64,000 nt of DNA from Rusavskia elegans (taxonomy: Eukaryota > Ascomycota > Lecanoromycetes > Teloschistales > Teloschistaceae), in assembly GCA_011316305.1 (NCBI GenBank), contig SAUG01000002.1:372001-436000 (forward strand), written 5' to 3'. The position numbers were made by a program, and so were the translations under genes. A model generated the notes under the pieces. The model did not search any database. It saw only the letters and a program-made list of their open reading frames with translations, and was not told the DNA's origin. The stretch's first letter is position 1. Each line of letters begins with the position of its first letter. This document shows positions 25,601-36,810 of the stretch, piece by piece.

Positions 25601-25952
25601 ATCTTTCTTGTTGGCCAGCGACTTTTTTAAGGATTCGACAGCTCTGCAGAAATCTTGTCAGCGCCACGAGTTCCCGGGTGATGAAGATCATGCGACCGGT
25701 CGGCGATGACAGCCGCATAGTCCAGTACTGAATGTCTTCAGGGATAACTCACTTTGTGGGCGCATCATGTTCCTCAATGTCCCCGTTGATAAACGTGGCC
25801 AGATTGCCAGCCGCAGCGGATGTCTGATCTGCAGTTTTGGCAATGTTGAGAGTGCTCAGCAGCTCATCGAGCGTATTGACGGACTTTTGATTTTCGGCTT
25901 TCGTATTCTGGGCATTTGAGGGTACCGAGTCCATAGTATCGACTGAAGGCAT
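22634..25952 (-). CDS. TEF3: Translation elongation factor 3 (eEF3), ABC-F ATPase
   Basis: Exons 25952-25753 and 25643-22634 encode 1069 residues; the 109-nt intron has a GTGAGT donor and CTGCAG acceptor and rejoins [10 protein letters not shown]. Yeast eEF3 is 1044 residues, so this is full length. Order: N-terminal HEAT repeats (about 60-380), a linking helical domain, ABC1 with Walker A GPNGSGKS (about 484) and signature [17 protein letters not shown]2 with GPNGAGKS (about 731) and [13 protein letters not shown], the chromodomain-like insert within ABC2, and a Lys-rich tail ([19 protein letters not shown]) with acidic end. eEF3 binds the ribosome and, using ATP, helps release E-site tRNA in each elongation cycle. 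It is essential and largely fungus-specific. Confidence 0.97.
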
Positions 25953-27201
25953 GATGAGAAGTTTGGGGGTGTTTGTCTTGTGGTTTTTAGGGGAGTCGAA
26001 AAGATAGTGATTGAAAATGGAGGGTGGCGGAGTTTTTTAGCAGCTGAGAGCGTAGGGATGTGGCAGCCCACGCAGTTATTGAGACGCAAAATGCGCTCGT
26101 TGCTGCACTATTGGAAGTCGAAGTCTATCCGCAGGTTGACCGTTGGGTAGACGATAGTTCCTATTACCGAGCGGAGGATGTCTATTGTTCCGTAAGGTTG
26201 GAGGGATCGGTGTGAGTGAAGTAGAAGGGGTGGCTGGAAAGGATTGTGCGTTCTTGAGAACAAAATTTTGTCAGGACCAGAAATTTTCTTGCCCTAGGCT
26301 CGGTTGGGGCTAGTATGACCCTTATCGATTGACATCCACACCGACTCATGTAAGCATGCCACTTCCCTGCAGCAGTAAGATGTTCGTGGTCTGGTTCACC
26401 GCCCACTGTTGTCCACGAGTGAATAGACCACGACAGCGCGCCCTTCGATCTTCCTCCGCTGCTGCACGAATATACCTTCGATTACACATTTTTTCCTTGT
26501 CGGTCTTTACAAATTTTGGAGTCTTAAATCTTATCACATCTGTCCCACGAATATCCCAGACTTCAAACTTCCCAAGTCTCGCTATTTTCTGCAGCCCCAA
26601 AGCTGCAGATACCCAGTTCCCCAATATTGGCCAATCAAAATCGCCATAGAGCCCATGAGTACACTTTTCGGAAGCTGGTGTCAGCGTAGTAGGTTTGACT
26701 TGGTGAGCTATTCTTCGGGATACCTTGCCGAGCAGGAGGCTGCATTGAAAAGAAGCAACCACGATACAGAGTGCTTGCGATCCAACGTGGAAGAGATTTT
26801 GCCGAAGTTATATTGTTATTGTGGTTGTCCCCACTCCGACTTTTCGATACGCCAGTTAAGCTACGTTCCAGGTGATATCATGCTTCGCAAGTTACAAGAT
26901 CGCCTTGGGTTGTGAGATAATTAGAGGCTTTAATAGGCGATAGAATTGGTGTATGAGAGGTTGAAACCTATTGCTTCATTTTATTGAGTTTTGATGGAGC
27001 TCTCTTCTCGCTTTTGCTTGTCGCCTCTGTGTGGTTTTCGAGCCCTCAAAGTTCATCCCAGTCACCATCCCCAGCTCTGTCCTTGGTATCTACTTCCGCC
27101 TCGTGCTCCAAGCCTTTGCCCTAAACGTATGCTACAGAATCGAATATTTATAGATGACACCAAATCTGCCTCCCATTCAAATGGTCTTTTCTCCGATTCG
27201 C
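25953..27201. other. Intergenic region upstream of eEF3
   Basis: 1.25 kb with the eEF3 promoter at its left end. A minus-strand frame at 26346-26762 starts only at GTG, and a plus-strand 86-codon frame at 26655-26915 starts with ATG but resembles nothing known. Neither is called. Confidence 0.5.
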
Positions 27202-28321
27202 CTAGAATCTTGGTATCGGTTTGGCGTTCAAAGCTTGCCGGTACTTCACCCTCCGCCGATATGCCTCCCGAAAGCGAATTCTCTCAATCGTGCCGTATCC
27301 GACCGTCAGGACGAAGAGCAGTGTCCAACTGCTGGTGATGATGAGACCAGTTGGAAAGATGCCCAGGGTCTGCCCCGGTAATACGAAAGTCGCAGCTTTC
27401 GCTGCTGCTGATGATGCCGATGCCCCTGTTGAGGTGGACGTCCTGGTCTGATCTGCAAATATACCGTTGACAAATGACGCCTCGTTGGAAGAAAGCTCGG
27501 TGGTAATGACTTTGCCGCTCTTGTCCGTGCCCGAGAGAGCGATGCTAGGAATTAGGCGACTATGAAGCTTTGTTCTGTCGAGCCATCAGTATTCACAATT
27601 TTGATGGGGAAACGGAGGGTCCGTACGTGTCATTGACCTGTCCCATCACGTTTCCATTCAATTTCCCAACAAAACTCATCTCTTGGACCATAGTGGGAGC
27701 AGCTGCTACGCGTCGAATCTTAGATCTTCCAACACCATCGGATCTCGCCTGTGTCGTCGAAGGTGCCTCGTCGTCTCTCTTGCGATTCGCATTGCTAGGA
27801 GCTATTGTAGCGTCGGAATACGACATTCCAACATTGACGGCTTGTGTCATGAGCGACGCCCAATTTCCGGTCGCGGCGGCGATCCGGTAGAGCTGTAGGT
27901 CCGCCTCAAAAACACCTGTGGTGCTGTTGAAAGACTGGATGTTGTAGCAAGCAGCGAGCCCAGTGGGGTTTGAGGCGTGTCCGTTGAGCGCCGCGAGAGA
28001 CATCATACACGCAGCGGCCGTTTCGCTCTTCCAGTCATCCGAAGACGCGGCAGCCTTGGCTGCTGGGGAAGCGGCTGGGAGAGCGACCGCGGGGGCAGCG
28101 GGTGACTGTGAAGGCGAGGCTCGGATGACGTTCCTTTGATGATAAGATTCATGGTTGATGACGGCGTGGGCACGGCGAGCAGATTTTCGAGCAAGGTAGT
28201 TGTGATGTTCCATCAAAGAGTAGTCGCTTGGCCCGTTTGGTATGACGCGGCCGATCCGAGGCATTGATTCGACTTGATCGACCAGAAGCAGCAGGAACGA
28301 ACAAGCGAAAGCGAACCGCAT
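27202..28321 (-). CDS. Secreted, membrane-anchored protein of unknown function
   Basis: Exons 28321-27627 and 27544-27202 give 345 residues. The 82-nt intron (GTACGG..CCTAG) rejoins VNDT to IALSGTDKSGKV in frame. The start at 28321 gives a clean signal peptide (MRFAFACSFLLLLVDQVES, cleavage near residue 19); an upstream in-frame TTG was rejected. After an Ala/Ser/Pro-rich stretch comes a domain with two cysteines (AAACMMSLAALNG and GLAACYNIQSFN), a spacer with KRDDE, a second polar region, and near the C-terminus a membrane span (about 296-318, TGLIITSSWTLLFVLTVGYG) followed by a basic cytosolic tail. This predicts a type I plasma-membrane or cell-wall-linked protein. I do not recognise the family by name. 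It lies tandem with eEF3 and PEP7. Confidence 0.75.
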
Positions 28322-29438
28322 GATGTAGCGATAGTATGTTGTTGGTATTAGCAAGTCATTGGTATAAAGAAGCCAGTCAAACGTCTACAGCAAGAGCCCG
28401 AATTTGTATGATGACTCCAGCGATATGCTCAAAGGAGACCAGCAAAAAGACGAAGGTTCCTGCCGATCCAAGAAGGAATGAAAGTATAGGGAATAGGCCG
28501 TGTCCGAAAGAAGAAGGTACGACTATCATAGATGTATACAAAGAATGGAAGGCACTCGGCCAGCGAGCACACGGCTACAGAACTTCAGTATGTACAAGGA
28601 ACGAAGCTGCAGTCAAATTCAGGGAATCGAGGAGGAAAACACGAGGACATGGTCAGATACAACCTCGGCGAGGCAGTCATCTGCAGTGGGCTCTAGTCTG
28701 GGTCAAGAAACGGCTATACCCTCGAGCCGTGCAGAAAGTTACTCATCACGTCAGCTCGTGAGGACCGGTGGGTCCGACCTCAAGATTCTGAGACGACGGC
28801 CATCATGCACTGGTCCAGTCAATGAGTGCATATTCAGGCCTGAGGGGTCGAGGCCAAGAGATCTATGGCTGGTGTAGCTTCACATTCTGCATGCAGCGCG
28901 AAGTGTTACTCATTAAGATGCAATACAGCGTCTAGAAGTGTGCTTGGTATCGTATGAGGCTCTGTTGCCACTGACATTGAGGATTCTGAAGCAGGACGTG
29001 TATCAGATCTGAGCAATGCGCGCTTAGCTGAAATTATCCTAAGTCCCGGCGCTAACCTTCTAGCGAGTCATGCTTGCGAATCGCCTCCCTGCACTCCTTT
29101 AAACCTCTCTGTACGAATTAACTACAGTCCACTGGACAGCAGAGGAACTATTATTATTGCCCAGTGTCGGCGAATAAATCGTGCCCTAATTGAGATATAT
29201 ACCTTGCATTTTACTTGTTTTATAAGCTCTGGGTCTTCGAAATACCTCATAGGAAAGGAGGTATCATGCACCTTACGCCTCGAGCGCCTGAACATTCTGT
29301 CAATGCTTGAATGCTTGGCCGAATGCTGAGCCGTGCCCCCCCAAATGCATTGATCTTAACTCCAAGTCCCTGAACCGAATTCTTCCCAAAACCGTCATAC
29401 TCATCAACATTGCATAGAGAAGCCGAGCCATCATGCGC
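28322..29438. other. Intergenic region
   Basis: 1.1 kb between a minus-strand start and the PEP7 stop. It should hold the promoter of the secreted protein gene on the left and the PEP7 3' UTR on the right. The plus-strand frames at 28336-28877 are not protein-like. Confidence 0.5.
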
Positions 29439-31626
29439 TTATCGTGCTGCCGGACTCTGAACTCCTGACCCACTATACACAGCAGCGAAATCCAGCTGCC
29501 CCAGCTGCCCCTGAACATGGTCGATTTCCCGACCCAGATCCTCGACGTTCTGAGACAGACTGCTGACCTCATCAAACTTCCTTCGCTTGCTGGCGTCGGC
29601 GATTTGCTCCTTGACCATGAACAGTTGCTCCTCAAGCACAATCAGTTGCTCGCGCAGAACTCTCTCTTCCACCTCCATGGCAGATATGGCACTGCTACTA
29701 CTCGCCTGCGATGCTGTGTCGATATCATTGAACTTGATGCTTGCCAGCGCACCGCTCGGCTTCCCGTTAGGAGTCAGTCGGTCCGATGGTGCTGCATGCT
29801 TCATAATCTTTGGCAATGCTTTCAGCGGTAGCATGTGGACATGGAGAAAGCTACCAGCTTGTTGGAAGATCGCTTTCTGTAGCCTCTGCTGAGTGGGTGA
29901 CTCCGTTGGAAGGTCTCGAATCCGACGAGCTGCAACGTTATATTGGCCGAAAGAATCAGTCAATCTTTTACGAATCTTGGATGCTTCGGCAAGTGTAGCC
30001 GGTGTCGGTGGCTTGTTCGGATCCCTGCTTCGAATTAGCAAGGAACCCCCTATATGGTGTCTCAACATACTGTAGTGCTTGCAATAGCTGTTGAAACTTT
30101 GGTAGCAGTAATCTTATGCCCCGTTCGAATTGTACGAGATTTTCATATGCTCGAACATCTGGCGGCTTGTGGGCAAGGGATTCGGTAAAGTCTTGCCTGC
30201 TGAACACGGTCTTCTTACATTCCTTACACATCCGAATGTCAACGCCGACCTCGCCATTAGGCTTCTCCGTTGATTGATTGGATCCTGTTCAGGTGTCACT
30301 ATCACGGAAAGATTTGGACGAAAGCCCAATTACATACTCGCTGCAACATTCAAGCCAACTTCTGCAGAGCAGTCTGTGAGCGGATCACCGCATACGACTC
30401 TCCCACAAAGTCGGCAGTGATGTCTTCGGAATGTGTACGTTGAGAATTCTTGCTGACAAAACGGACATCGCGCTACACTGGCATCGTCTTCCCATGCAAC
30501 CACAGACTGTTCGAGCTGTTTTCTTTGAGTCTTGCCAACGGAGAACGACCATAAAATACTGCTCGGGGAGACAGGTGGTTCGGGAAGTGGATTTGCTAGA
30601 AGTTGCGTAAGCTTGGTGAGACGCTTCTCTAAGCGAGAGACTTCAAGCAGAGTCTTGTCGACGGTCTTCCTTCGGAGTTTGGCGAATTCACACGTAAGAT
30701 CATTCGCGAGGCCTGGGAGTGGTTAGGGTTTGACATCGCAGACTGTAGCGGGAAAAGGATGTACCATTGCGATCGTTGTATCCATCGCGTGATTTATAGC
30801 ATGTCTCGCAGACCCGACACCAGAGACCCCTTACGGGCTCGTGTTGCGCCGACCTGGACAGCTTCATCTGGTACATGGTATGCTCATCGCAGAACAGCTT
30901 TCCGCACTTCCTGCAATTGACATTGCCGTTGGTTGAGCCAAGCCTCTTCCCACAAGCAGGATCAGAGCAACTATCGTAGGCCCCGTGTCGCTGCCAGTGG
31001 TCGCGTTTAATGACTTCATCTGGATCTGGTGGGGCTCGCTCCTCTGTTGTAGTGTTGGGAACGAGATTTGGAGAGCGTGGAGCATCATTCGACTCGAAAA
31101 CGTCCAAACTCTTGAACTTCTGGTTCAGAACCGCCAACGGTTGGAATTTTTTGGCTTTGACCATCTGGGACTTGAACCAATCCTTGACCTCATCTTGTTT
31201 GACTTCTTCGAGGTTTTTGTGATTGTCGTCAAGATGTCTATGCGAACTCAGCAACCGAATCCAATACTTTCAAGACGAGGTTCTCTACCTGTTGAGCTGC
31301 AGCAATGTGACCTATCGTTGGTTAGCGAGGGCTGGCTCAAGGCCTCTCATGGAGATTACCATCTCCTCATTGCAAATTGGACAAACGAGGGTCGATCTTG
31401 CCGATGCAGCAGCAGCTTTTCCATTTTTCTCATCACTCTGGTCGAAAGATATCCTTGCACTTATGTCTTGGGGATCGGTAGACGTTGAGACCGACGAGTT
31501 GACGGAGACGGAGCTCTCGGAGGGAGACTGTAGGCTTGTCGATCGAGGCGGTAGAGCTGCTGCTGCTGGCGAGAGGTTCCTGCCACTCCCCAATACTCTT
31601 CCACCCCCAAGTTTACGTGCGGCCAT
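29439..31626 (-). CDS. PEP7: FYVE/zinc-finger vacuolar sorting protein Pep7/Vac1
   Basis: Six exons: 31626-31360, 31311-31289, 31237-30765, 30712-30338, 30284-30071 and 30024-29439, giving 645 residues. All five introns are 46-53 nt with GT..AG ends and keep frame. A Ser/Ala-rich N-terminus leads to a C2H2 finger (CPICNEEM, then LNRHLDDNH) whose coding sequence is split over exons 1, 2 and 3, with exon 2 only 23 nt long. Next come the VKDWFKSQMVKAKKFQPLAV region, a first FYVE-type cysteine cluster (about 170-250; CSDPACGKR, NCRKCGKLFCDEH, WCRVCETCY), a second FYVE domain with the phosphoinositide-binding RRHHCRLCGRVVC motif (about 330-380), and a C-terminal helical Rab-binding region (EQLIVLEEQLFMVKEQI). 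Pep7/Vac1 binds PI3P and the Vps21/Rab5 GTPase and promotes Golgi-to-endosome vesicle fusion. It is head-to-head with MET8. Confidence 0.93.
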
Positions 31627-31940
31627 TGTACGTAAACTTCCCAGAGGTCCATATGTTGCTGTCAGGGCCTAGCAGAGATACCGCAGCTGTACCCGTCCGG
31701 CTGCTTGACGATTGCCACGGATTCGATAGGCATGTCATTCCATTACAGAAGCACGGACGCTGCAGGTAATGACTGGGGATAGGTCCTCTGGTGGTAAGAG
31801 AAAGCGATCGCTGAGTGCATGATAGTCTGTCTGATTAGCAAGTCTCAGTGCCTGAGGCTTGATTACGTCAGCAATCGATAACGGGTTTTACATCACGTCT
31901 AGCCGGCAATCTCGCATGTTTCTCCAAGCTTGTTATTGCC
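31627..31940. promoter_or_regulatory. Shared PEP7/MET8 divergent promoter region
   Basis: 314 bp between the two start codons. It must contain both core promoters; no specific factor site is claimed. Confidence 0.5.
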
Positions 31941-32792
31941 ATGGCTCAGGATTTTCCAGCTATCGAGGGAGGTGGCTCACTCATCCTTGCCTGGCAGATC
32001 AAAAATAAGCGTGTACTTGTCGTTGGGGGTGGTGAGGTATGCACCTTGATGCGGCGGCCTGTTAGTCGTACTCACGTTTTGAACAGGTTGCTGCTGGACG
32101 AATCCTCAATGTACTCAACGCCGATGCTAAGGTGACAGTAGTCTCGCCAAGAGAGGGCTTGAATGATGAGGTCGCACACCGGGTTGCGGAAAGCCAAGTC
32201 GACTATGTGGATCGGAAATTCGAACCTTCAGACCTGGACCACGTGGACATGGTCCTGACAGCTGTCGATGATCCCGAAGCGTCAACACAGATATGGAAAC
32301 TATGTAAGGAGCGGAAGATCGCAGCAAATATTGCAGATGTTCCACCAGAGTGTGACTTCTATTTTGGCAGCGTTCATCGCGATGGTCCGCTTCAGATCAT
32401 GGTCAGCACCAACGGCAACGGCCCCAAGCTTGCCAGCATCGTCCGAAAGCAGATCGCTGCGAATCTACCGGAAAATATTGGGGCCGCAATCCAGAAGGTA
32501 GGAATGCTACGGAAGAAGCTAAGAAAAGTCGCACCTGCTACGGAGGAGGGACCAAAGCGAATGCAATGGTGAGTCGCTTTCGTTCGATGAACCATGCACA
32601 GTTGACGGGCGGCAAAGGATGTCAAAAGTCTGCGAGTCCTGGAGCCTCGATGACCTTGTCGTGATGGAGGAAGAGGACATGGAGAAATTGCTAGGGTTCT
32701 ACCCGCCAGGGGAGGTTCCCAGTCTTGAAAGTATTCGGCTAGGAGACGACTTTCAGGAGTACGCATTCGATGGGAGTTTTGGCTGGTGGTGA
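31941..32792 (+). CDS. MET8: Siroheme synthase Met8 (precorrin-2 dehydrogenase/ferrochelatase)
   Basis: Exons 31941-32036, 32087-32568 and 32618-32792 encode 250 residues; introns are 50 and 49 nt (GTATGC..ACAG; GTGAGT..AAAG). An NAD-binding Rossmann fold starts at about residue 24 (RVLVVGGGEVAAGRIL), continues through VTVVSPREG and DMVLTAVDDPE, and includes the conserved NIADVPPECDFYFGS and IMVSTNGNGPKLAS segments seen in Met8/CysG N-terminal domains. The C-terminal part (LDDLVVMEEEDMEKLLGFYPPG) matches fungal Met8 tails. The enzyme converts precorrin-2 to sirohydrochlorin and inserts iron to make siroheme, the cofactor of sulfite and nitrite reductases. Length agrees with yeast Met8 (274). 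Confidence 0.93.
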
Positions 32793-33533
32793 ACCGCCGA
32801 AACCGGGTTTCCAACGACTCGGATTTCGCTACGAAGACATGACGAACGATGCGGATCAATTCTCTCCCGAATTGGAGACGTCATCGCGTCTGGACATCTC
32901 ATCAGAACCATGTCAGTCTCATCGTTACATCAGATGCTGCTGGACGAGGTATCGGATGCCTGGACCGCAACAGCAGGGCTACTATCCCAGCTTTACCACA
33001 ACGCTAGACATTAGAGGTCTAATACCAGAGCACACAGATGAATCCACGTTGTCAGAGCTACTCCACGGTCGGGCAAGAGCTGCCGTCACTTCGGTCTACG
33101 ACGACCATCGAGATATGCCGGCATGATGACCGATATTGATTTTGAGTGGGGTTGGGTGGCGAACCGGGATTGAATGACTACCTACCTTACTCGTGTCACT
33201 TTCTAGATTCAGTCCATATTTACAGTACATCTTCGCAAGACATTGATCTCCATATGCCCATAATGTGGACTCTTCTACTGTGATTCATGTGGTGTTAATC
33301 AAACTTATATAATTAGCATCTTTCAAAGGAGATCAGTAAGACATTAGAAACAATCGAGAAGCAAGGACTTCGAATACACCACTCCACCACATACTCCGAT
33401 CCTTCGTCGAAACTCCAACTACGTCCAAACTTCTTATTGTTCTGGACTATCACAAAACGATTGCGAAACCATGGATCAACATCAGCCTGAGCGCTAGCTC
33501 AACAGCTCCAAGTAAATTCTCATTCGCCATCGA
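32793..33533. other. Intergenic region between MET8 and EMW1
   Basis: 740 bp between tandem genes. Just after the MET8 stop, the frame at about 32850-33005 reads like protein (RIGDVIASGHLIRTMSVSSL to LSQLYHNARH) but has no start of its own and no splice path from MET8. The core of this piece also shares a 16-bp stretch with the dispersed repeat at 40.8 kb. The EMW1 promoter lies in the right half. Confidence 0.45.
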
Positions 33534-36452
33534 ATGTCTTTTTGGTATCAACACAACTTTCAACCCACAATGACTGACCCACGAGAAATTTTGAGTACAC
33601 GGGCTTCAACTTTCTTGCTCGGGAAATGTTCGTCCAGGAACCCCGAAAAGACGACTTCGACCACCAATGGCTGGATGCAACGAGTAACGAGAAGAATTGA
33701 TACTTTAAGCAACGACGATCAGGGCGATGGAGTTGGTCAAGTCTACCTTCTACTTCAAAAGATTGGCATCGCTGCTCTTGATGCCTTTCTCCAAAGCAAC
33801 GTCACCGGACCACCGCTGCAGTGGGACTCGGCCGAATGTATCTTTCCTCTCGATGTTGCCAATGACCCCAAATTGCTTCGCAGCATACGGCAAGCCCTGA
33901 TCCAAGATCTAAGCGTTGATGGCGAAGCAGTCTATCAACTGATCCCCAATATCGAGTTGTTCTGCCTTGCTAAATGTGTACTCAACCATCCAGCCTCAGT
34001 AGCTCCAGAGAACGTCCCTGGCTACCTCGATTGTCGCTGGGCCAGAGTGACTGTCAACTTCTGGCATCAAAAGTTATTGAGTGAGAACGCTGCAAGCCTG
34101 CAGCAAATCATCTACGACGATTTAGATCGTGTTGAACAGGACCTTCGCAATCCTTCTGCCGAGGAGGACGCTTCTCGTCTCGTACAGCAGGCTACGATCC
34201 ATACCCAGCATGGACTCGATCAGAGAGCGAGGGATGCTCTGCAACAAGCCACGGTAATGACCGGCCTTGAGTTTGAGCTTACAGGAAGGCTTGGTAAGAG
34301 GACCAAGTTTCAGGAGAACGAATTGAGTCAACTAGTCGTGCTTGCAAAGAGCGCCGATCACAAACATCAAGGAACTACTCCCTTCCGGACTGACAGCACT
34401 GAGAAAACCTCGGGGGACCTCACAACTGTGACATCGAAACCGGATGAACTGAATCTTAAGGATGACACTTTGCTTGAATCAATCGCCTTCTCGAAGCCCA
34501 AAGCAGATCCTCATTCCGCAAATGATTCAAACATCTCTCCATCCCTCGCAGCTTTAGACCCTTCAGAACAGCCGACCTTGAACCCGCTTGACTCCATCAT
34601 CTTACTTGCTTACGCCTCCTCCATAACCAATACCTCACCATCTGATGGTCTCACTCGCGAGGAAACATTACCGTATGCCACCCGAGTGCTGCAAGGGAGC
34701 AGCACAGATTGGCAAATTTATACGCAAGCTCTCTTGGTCCGAAGTCGCATTGAAGGGTACAGATCCCGCACCATAGAAAGGGGTGTGCTTCAACTGCAAG
34801 CTCTGGTTGATCAAGTGATCGTTGAGACGACATCAAACTCTTCCGCTACTACTTCTACAGCCCCATCAATTCAAGTGCAGGATGATTCTGGAACCTCATC
34901 ATTCCTCCCAAGGCCCAAACCATCAGAGTCGGCGCCAGCACGAGAACGGCTTGCATACATTCATCAACTCGCATCGCCAACCCGCTGGGAGCTCGAAGCC
35001 GAACTTGCCAGTCGCTGGGTCTCTCTCGGTGGCTTACGCACTGCTCTGGAAATTTACGAGCGTCTCCAAATGTGGGCTGAGGTCGCGCTATGTTGGGCAG
35101 CCAACGACCGCGAGGACAAGGCTAGGAGGATACTTCGCCGGCAGCTCTACACCTCAGCAAAGCCTACCGAGTATCCGCAGCAGACAATGCCAACCATTGA
35201 TGACGATGAGGTCGGCGTCGAAGACCTCACGATAGAGCGGATGCCTTTACCGGCAGATGCCCCTCGGCTTTTCTGCATTCTCGGAGATCTAGAGAAATCC
35301 CCGTCAATGTATGAGAAAGCCTGGGAGGTATCGAAAAACCGCTACGCCCGTGCTCAACGCTCGCTGGGAAAGCACTATTTCAGTCAAGGCGACTTTCAAA
35401 GAGCGGACGATGCATATGCTAAATCCCTCCAAGTCAACGGTCTCAACCACAGTACGTGGTTCAGCCTCGGATGCGTTAGGTTGCAGAGCGAAAGTTGGGC
35501 TGGTGCAGTGGATGCATTTGGCCGAGCAATCCAGATCGAGGATAAAGATGCAGAAAGTTGGAGTAACATGGCCGCGGCATTGATCCAGCTGCCCGCGGAA
35601 ACCAATATCAATGGTGCAGATGTGAACCCTCCTACATCAACAGATCATCCGGCAGTAGACAACGACGACGATGACATATCCAGTCCCCCCAAAATCGACC
35701 CCCAGAAACACATACGCTCAGCATTCATCGCCTTCAAGCGTGCCGCCGCACTGAAACGCGATTCCCACCGCATCTGGCAAAATCTCCTCAACGTCGCCGT
35801 CAAGCTCTCCCCACCACCATATTCAGACATCATAATCGCACAAACACGCCTCATCGACCTCCGGAGTGCGGCCGAAGGCGAAAGTTGCATCGACATCGAG
35901 GTAATGGAAGGATTGCTCGCTCATCTCATTGCTATTTCGCCCTCAGCAGGGACCCCTTCCACGGTGGTCATTGAAGACGCGCATGAGAACCAGATAAATA
36001 ATGGCAGTAATGCTGGACCAAGGATGGGGTTCTCAAAAATGCTCATCACCCTCTTCCAAACGAAAATCGCTCCCCTTATAACCACATCCCGCCGTCTCCA
36101 CCTCCTCGGCGCCAAACTATCTCTCCATCTTCACCAGCCCGCCGCGGCGCTCGAGGCGTATGAGAAGGCGTGGAGATGTACACTTAACACCCCCGGATGG
36201 GAGACCGATGCAGAAGCTGAAGGGAAATGGACAGATGTAGTTGATGCGACGTTGGAATTGGTGGATGCGTATGAGAGTCTGGGCGAGAGGGTGAAGGAGG
36301 GTGCGGAGGAGGGAGAGGTGGTGGAAAAGGGATGGAGGTTTAAGGGGAGGAGTGCGGTTAGGGGCGTTATGGGAAGAGGGAAGGAGGTTTGGGGTGGGAG
36401 TGAGGAGTTTGAGATGTTGAGGAATAGATTGGAGGAGTTAAAGGGGGTTTAA
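33534..36452 (+). CDS. EMW1: TPR protein Emw1/TTC27 homologue
   Basis: One uninterrupted exon of 972 codons. Two in-frame ATGs (33534 and 33570) are both possible starts; the first is used. The N-terminal half is helical with low-complexity inserts (Thr/Ser-rich around 420-450). The conserved part begins near 460 (RERLAYIHQLASPTRWELEA), continues with ALEIYERLQMWAEVALCW and the signature LFCILGDLEKSPSMYEKAW, then tetratricopeptide repeats at about 600-690 (ARAQRSLGKHYFSQGDFQRA, TWFSLGCVRLQSESWAGAV, ESWSNMAAALIQLP). This order is that of yeast Emw1 and human TTC27. Emw1 is essential for cell wall integrity, affecting O-mannosylation through protein quality in the ER; human TTC27 acts in assembly of nucleic-acid complexes. 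The exact role here is inferred from the family. Confidence 0.9.
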   Translation: MSFWYQHNFQPTMTDPREILSTRASTFLLGKCSSRNPEKTTSTTNGWMQRVTRRIDTLSNDDQGDGVGQVYLLLQKIGIAALDAFLQSNVTGPPLQWDSAECIFPLDVANDPKLLRSIRQALIQDLSVDGEAVYQLIPNIELFCLAKCVLNHPASVAPENVPGYLDCRWARVTVNFWHQKLLSENAASLQQIIYDDLDRVEQDLRNPSAEEDASRLVQQATIHTQHGLDQRARDALQQATVMTGLEFELTGRLGKRTKFQENELSQLVVLAKSADHKHQGTTPFRTDSTEKTSGDLTTVTSKPDELNLKDDTLLESIAFSKPKADPHSANDSNISPSLAALDPSEQPTLNPLDSIILLAYASSITNTSPSDGLTREETLPYATRVLQGSSTDWQIYTQALLVRSRIEGYRSRTIERGVLQLQALVDQVIVETTSNSSATTSTAPSIQVQDDSGTSSFLPRPKPSESAPARERLAYIHQLASPTRWELEAELASRWVSLGGLRTALEIYERLQMWAEVALCWAANDREDKARRILRRQLYTSAKPTEYPQQTMPTIDDDEVGVEDLTIERMPLPADAPRLFCILGDLEKSPSMYEKAWEVSKNRYARAQRSLGKHYFSQGDFQRADDAYAKSLQVNGLNHSTWFSLGCVRLQSESWAGAVDAFGRAIQIEDKDAESWSNMAAALIQLPAETNINGADVNPPTSTDHPAVDNDDDDISSPPKIDPQKHIRSAFIAFKRAAALKRDSHRIWQNLLNVAVKLSPPPYSDIIIAQTRLIDLRSAAEGESCIDIEVMEGLLAHLIAISPSAGTPSTVVIEDAHENQINNGSNAGPRMGFSKMLITLFQTKIAPLITTSRRLHLLGAKLSLHLHQPAAALEAYEKAWRCTLNTPGWETDAEAEGKWTDVVDATLELVDAYESLGERVKEGAEEGEVVEKGWRFKGRSAVRGVMGRGKEVWGGSEEFEMLRNRLEELKGV

Positions 36453-36810
36453 ATGGAGGTGAGATGTTTGAGGTGTAATCTTGTGGTTTGGATCTGGTAT
36501 TTGGTGGTTATCATTATATCTCGGATCGGATTAAACGCTTTCGCGAAGGTCTGCTACTTGATGATTATACTACGTATTTCCTATCCAGACAATCCTAACG
36601 TCGTCGTGTATATCAACATACAAGGCCGTCCCAGCGGCACCATAGATCCAATATCGGGTATATCTGCAGGACGCGAACGCTAGATCAAATGCCAGAATGG
36701 AGGGTATCAAGATATATTTCTTCCGAATGAAACGAAAATAGTTCATATTGGATGACAACGAAACAGAATCCAATGTTCCTGCAACATGATGACGTTGCAT
36801 ATACGATCTC
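36453..36810. other. Short tail-to-tail gap
   Basis: 358 bp between convergent stop codons, T-rich then A-rich, as expected for two 3' UTRs. No gene seen. Confidence 0.6.

Noticed and set aside
26346..26762. 138-codon minus-strand frame
   Set aside because: Begins only with GTG, no ATG upstream in frame and no splice signals. Not supported as a gene.
26655..26915. 86-codon plus-strand frame with an ATG start
   Set aside because: No resemblance, no context and cysteine-rich composition only at the end. Chance frames of this size are common here.
27545..27626. Reading with KIVNTDGSTEQSFIVA inside the secreted-protein gene, which at first suggested two frameshifts
   Set aside because: Treating this piece as an 82-nt GT..AG intron joins VNDT to IALSGTDKSGKV in frame with no mutation needed, a simpler explanation.
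32850..33005. Protein-like stretch directly after the MET8 stop
   Set aside because: No start codon, no splice route from MET8, and MET8 already has a complete family-like end. Left as intergenic.
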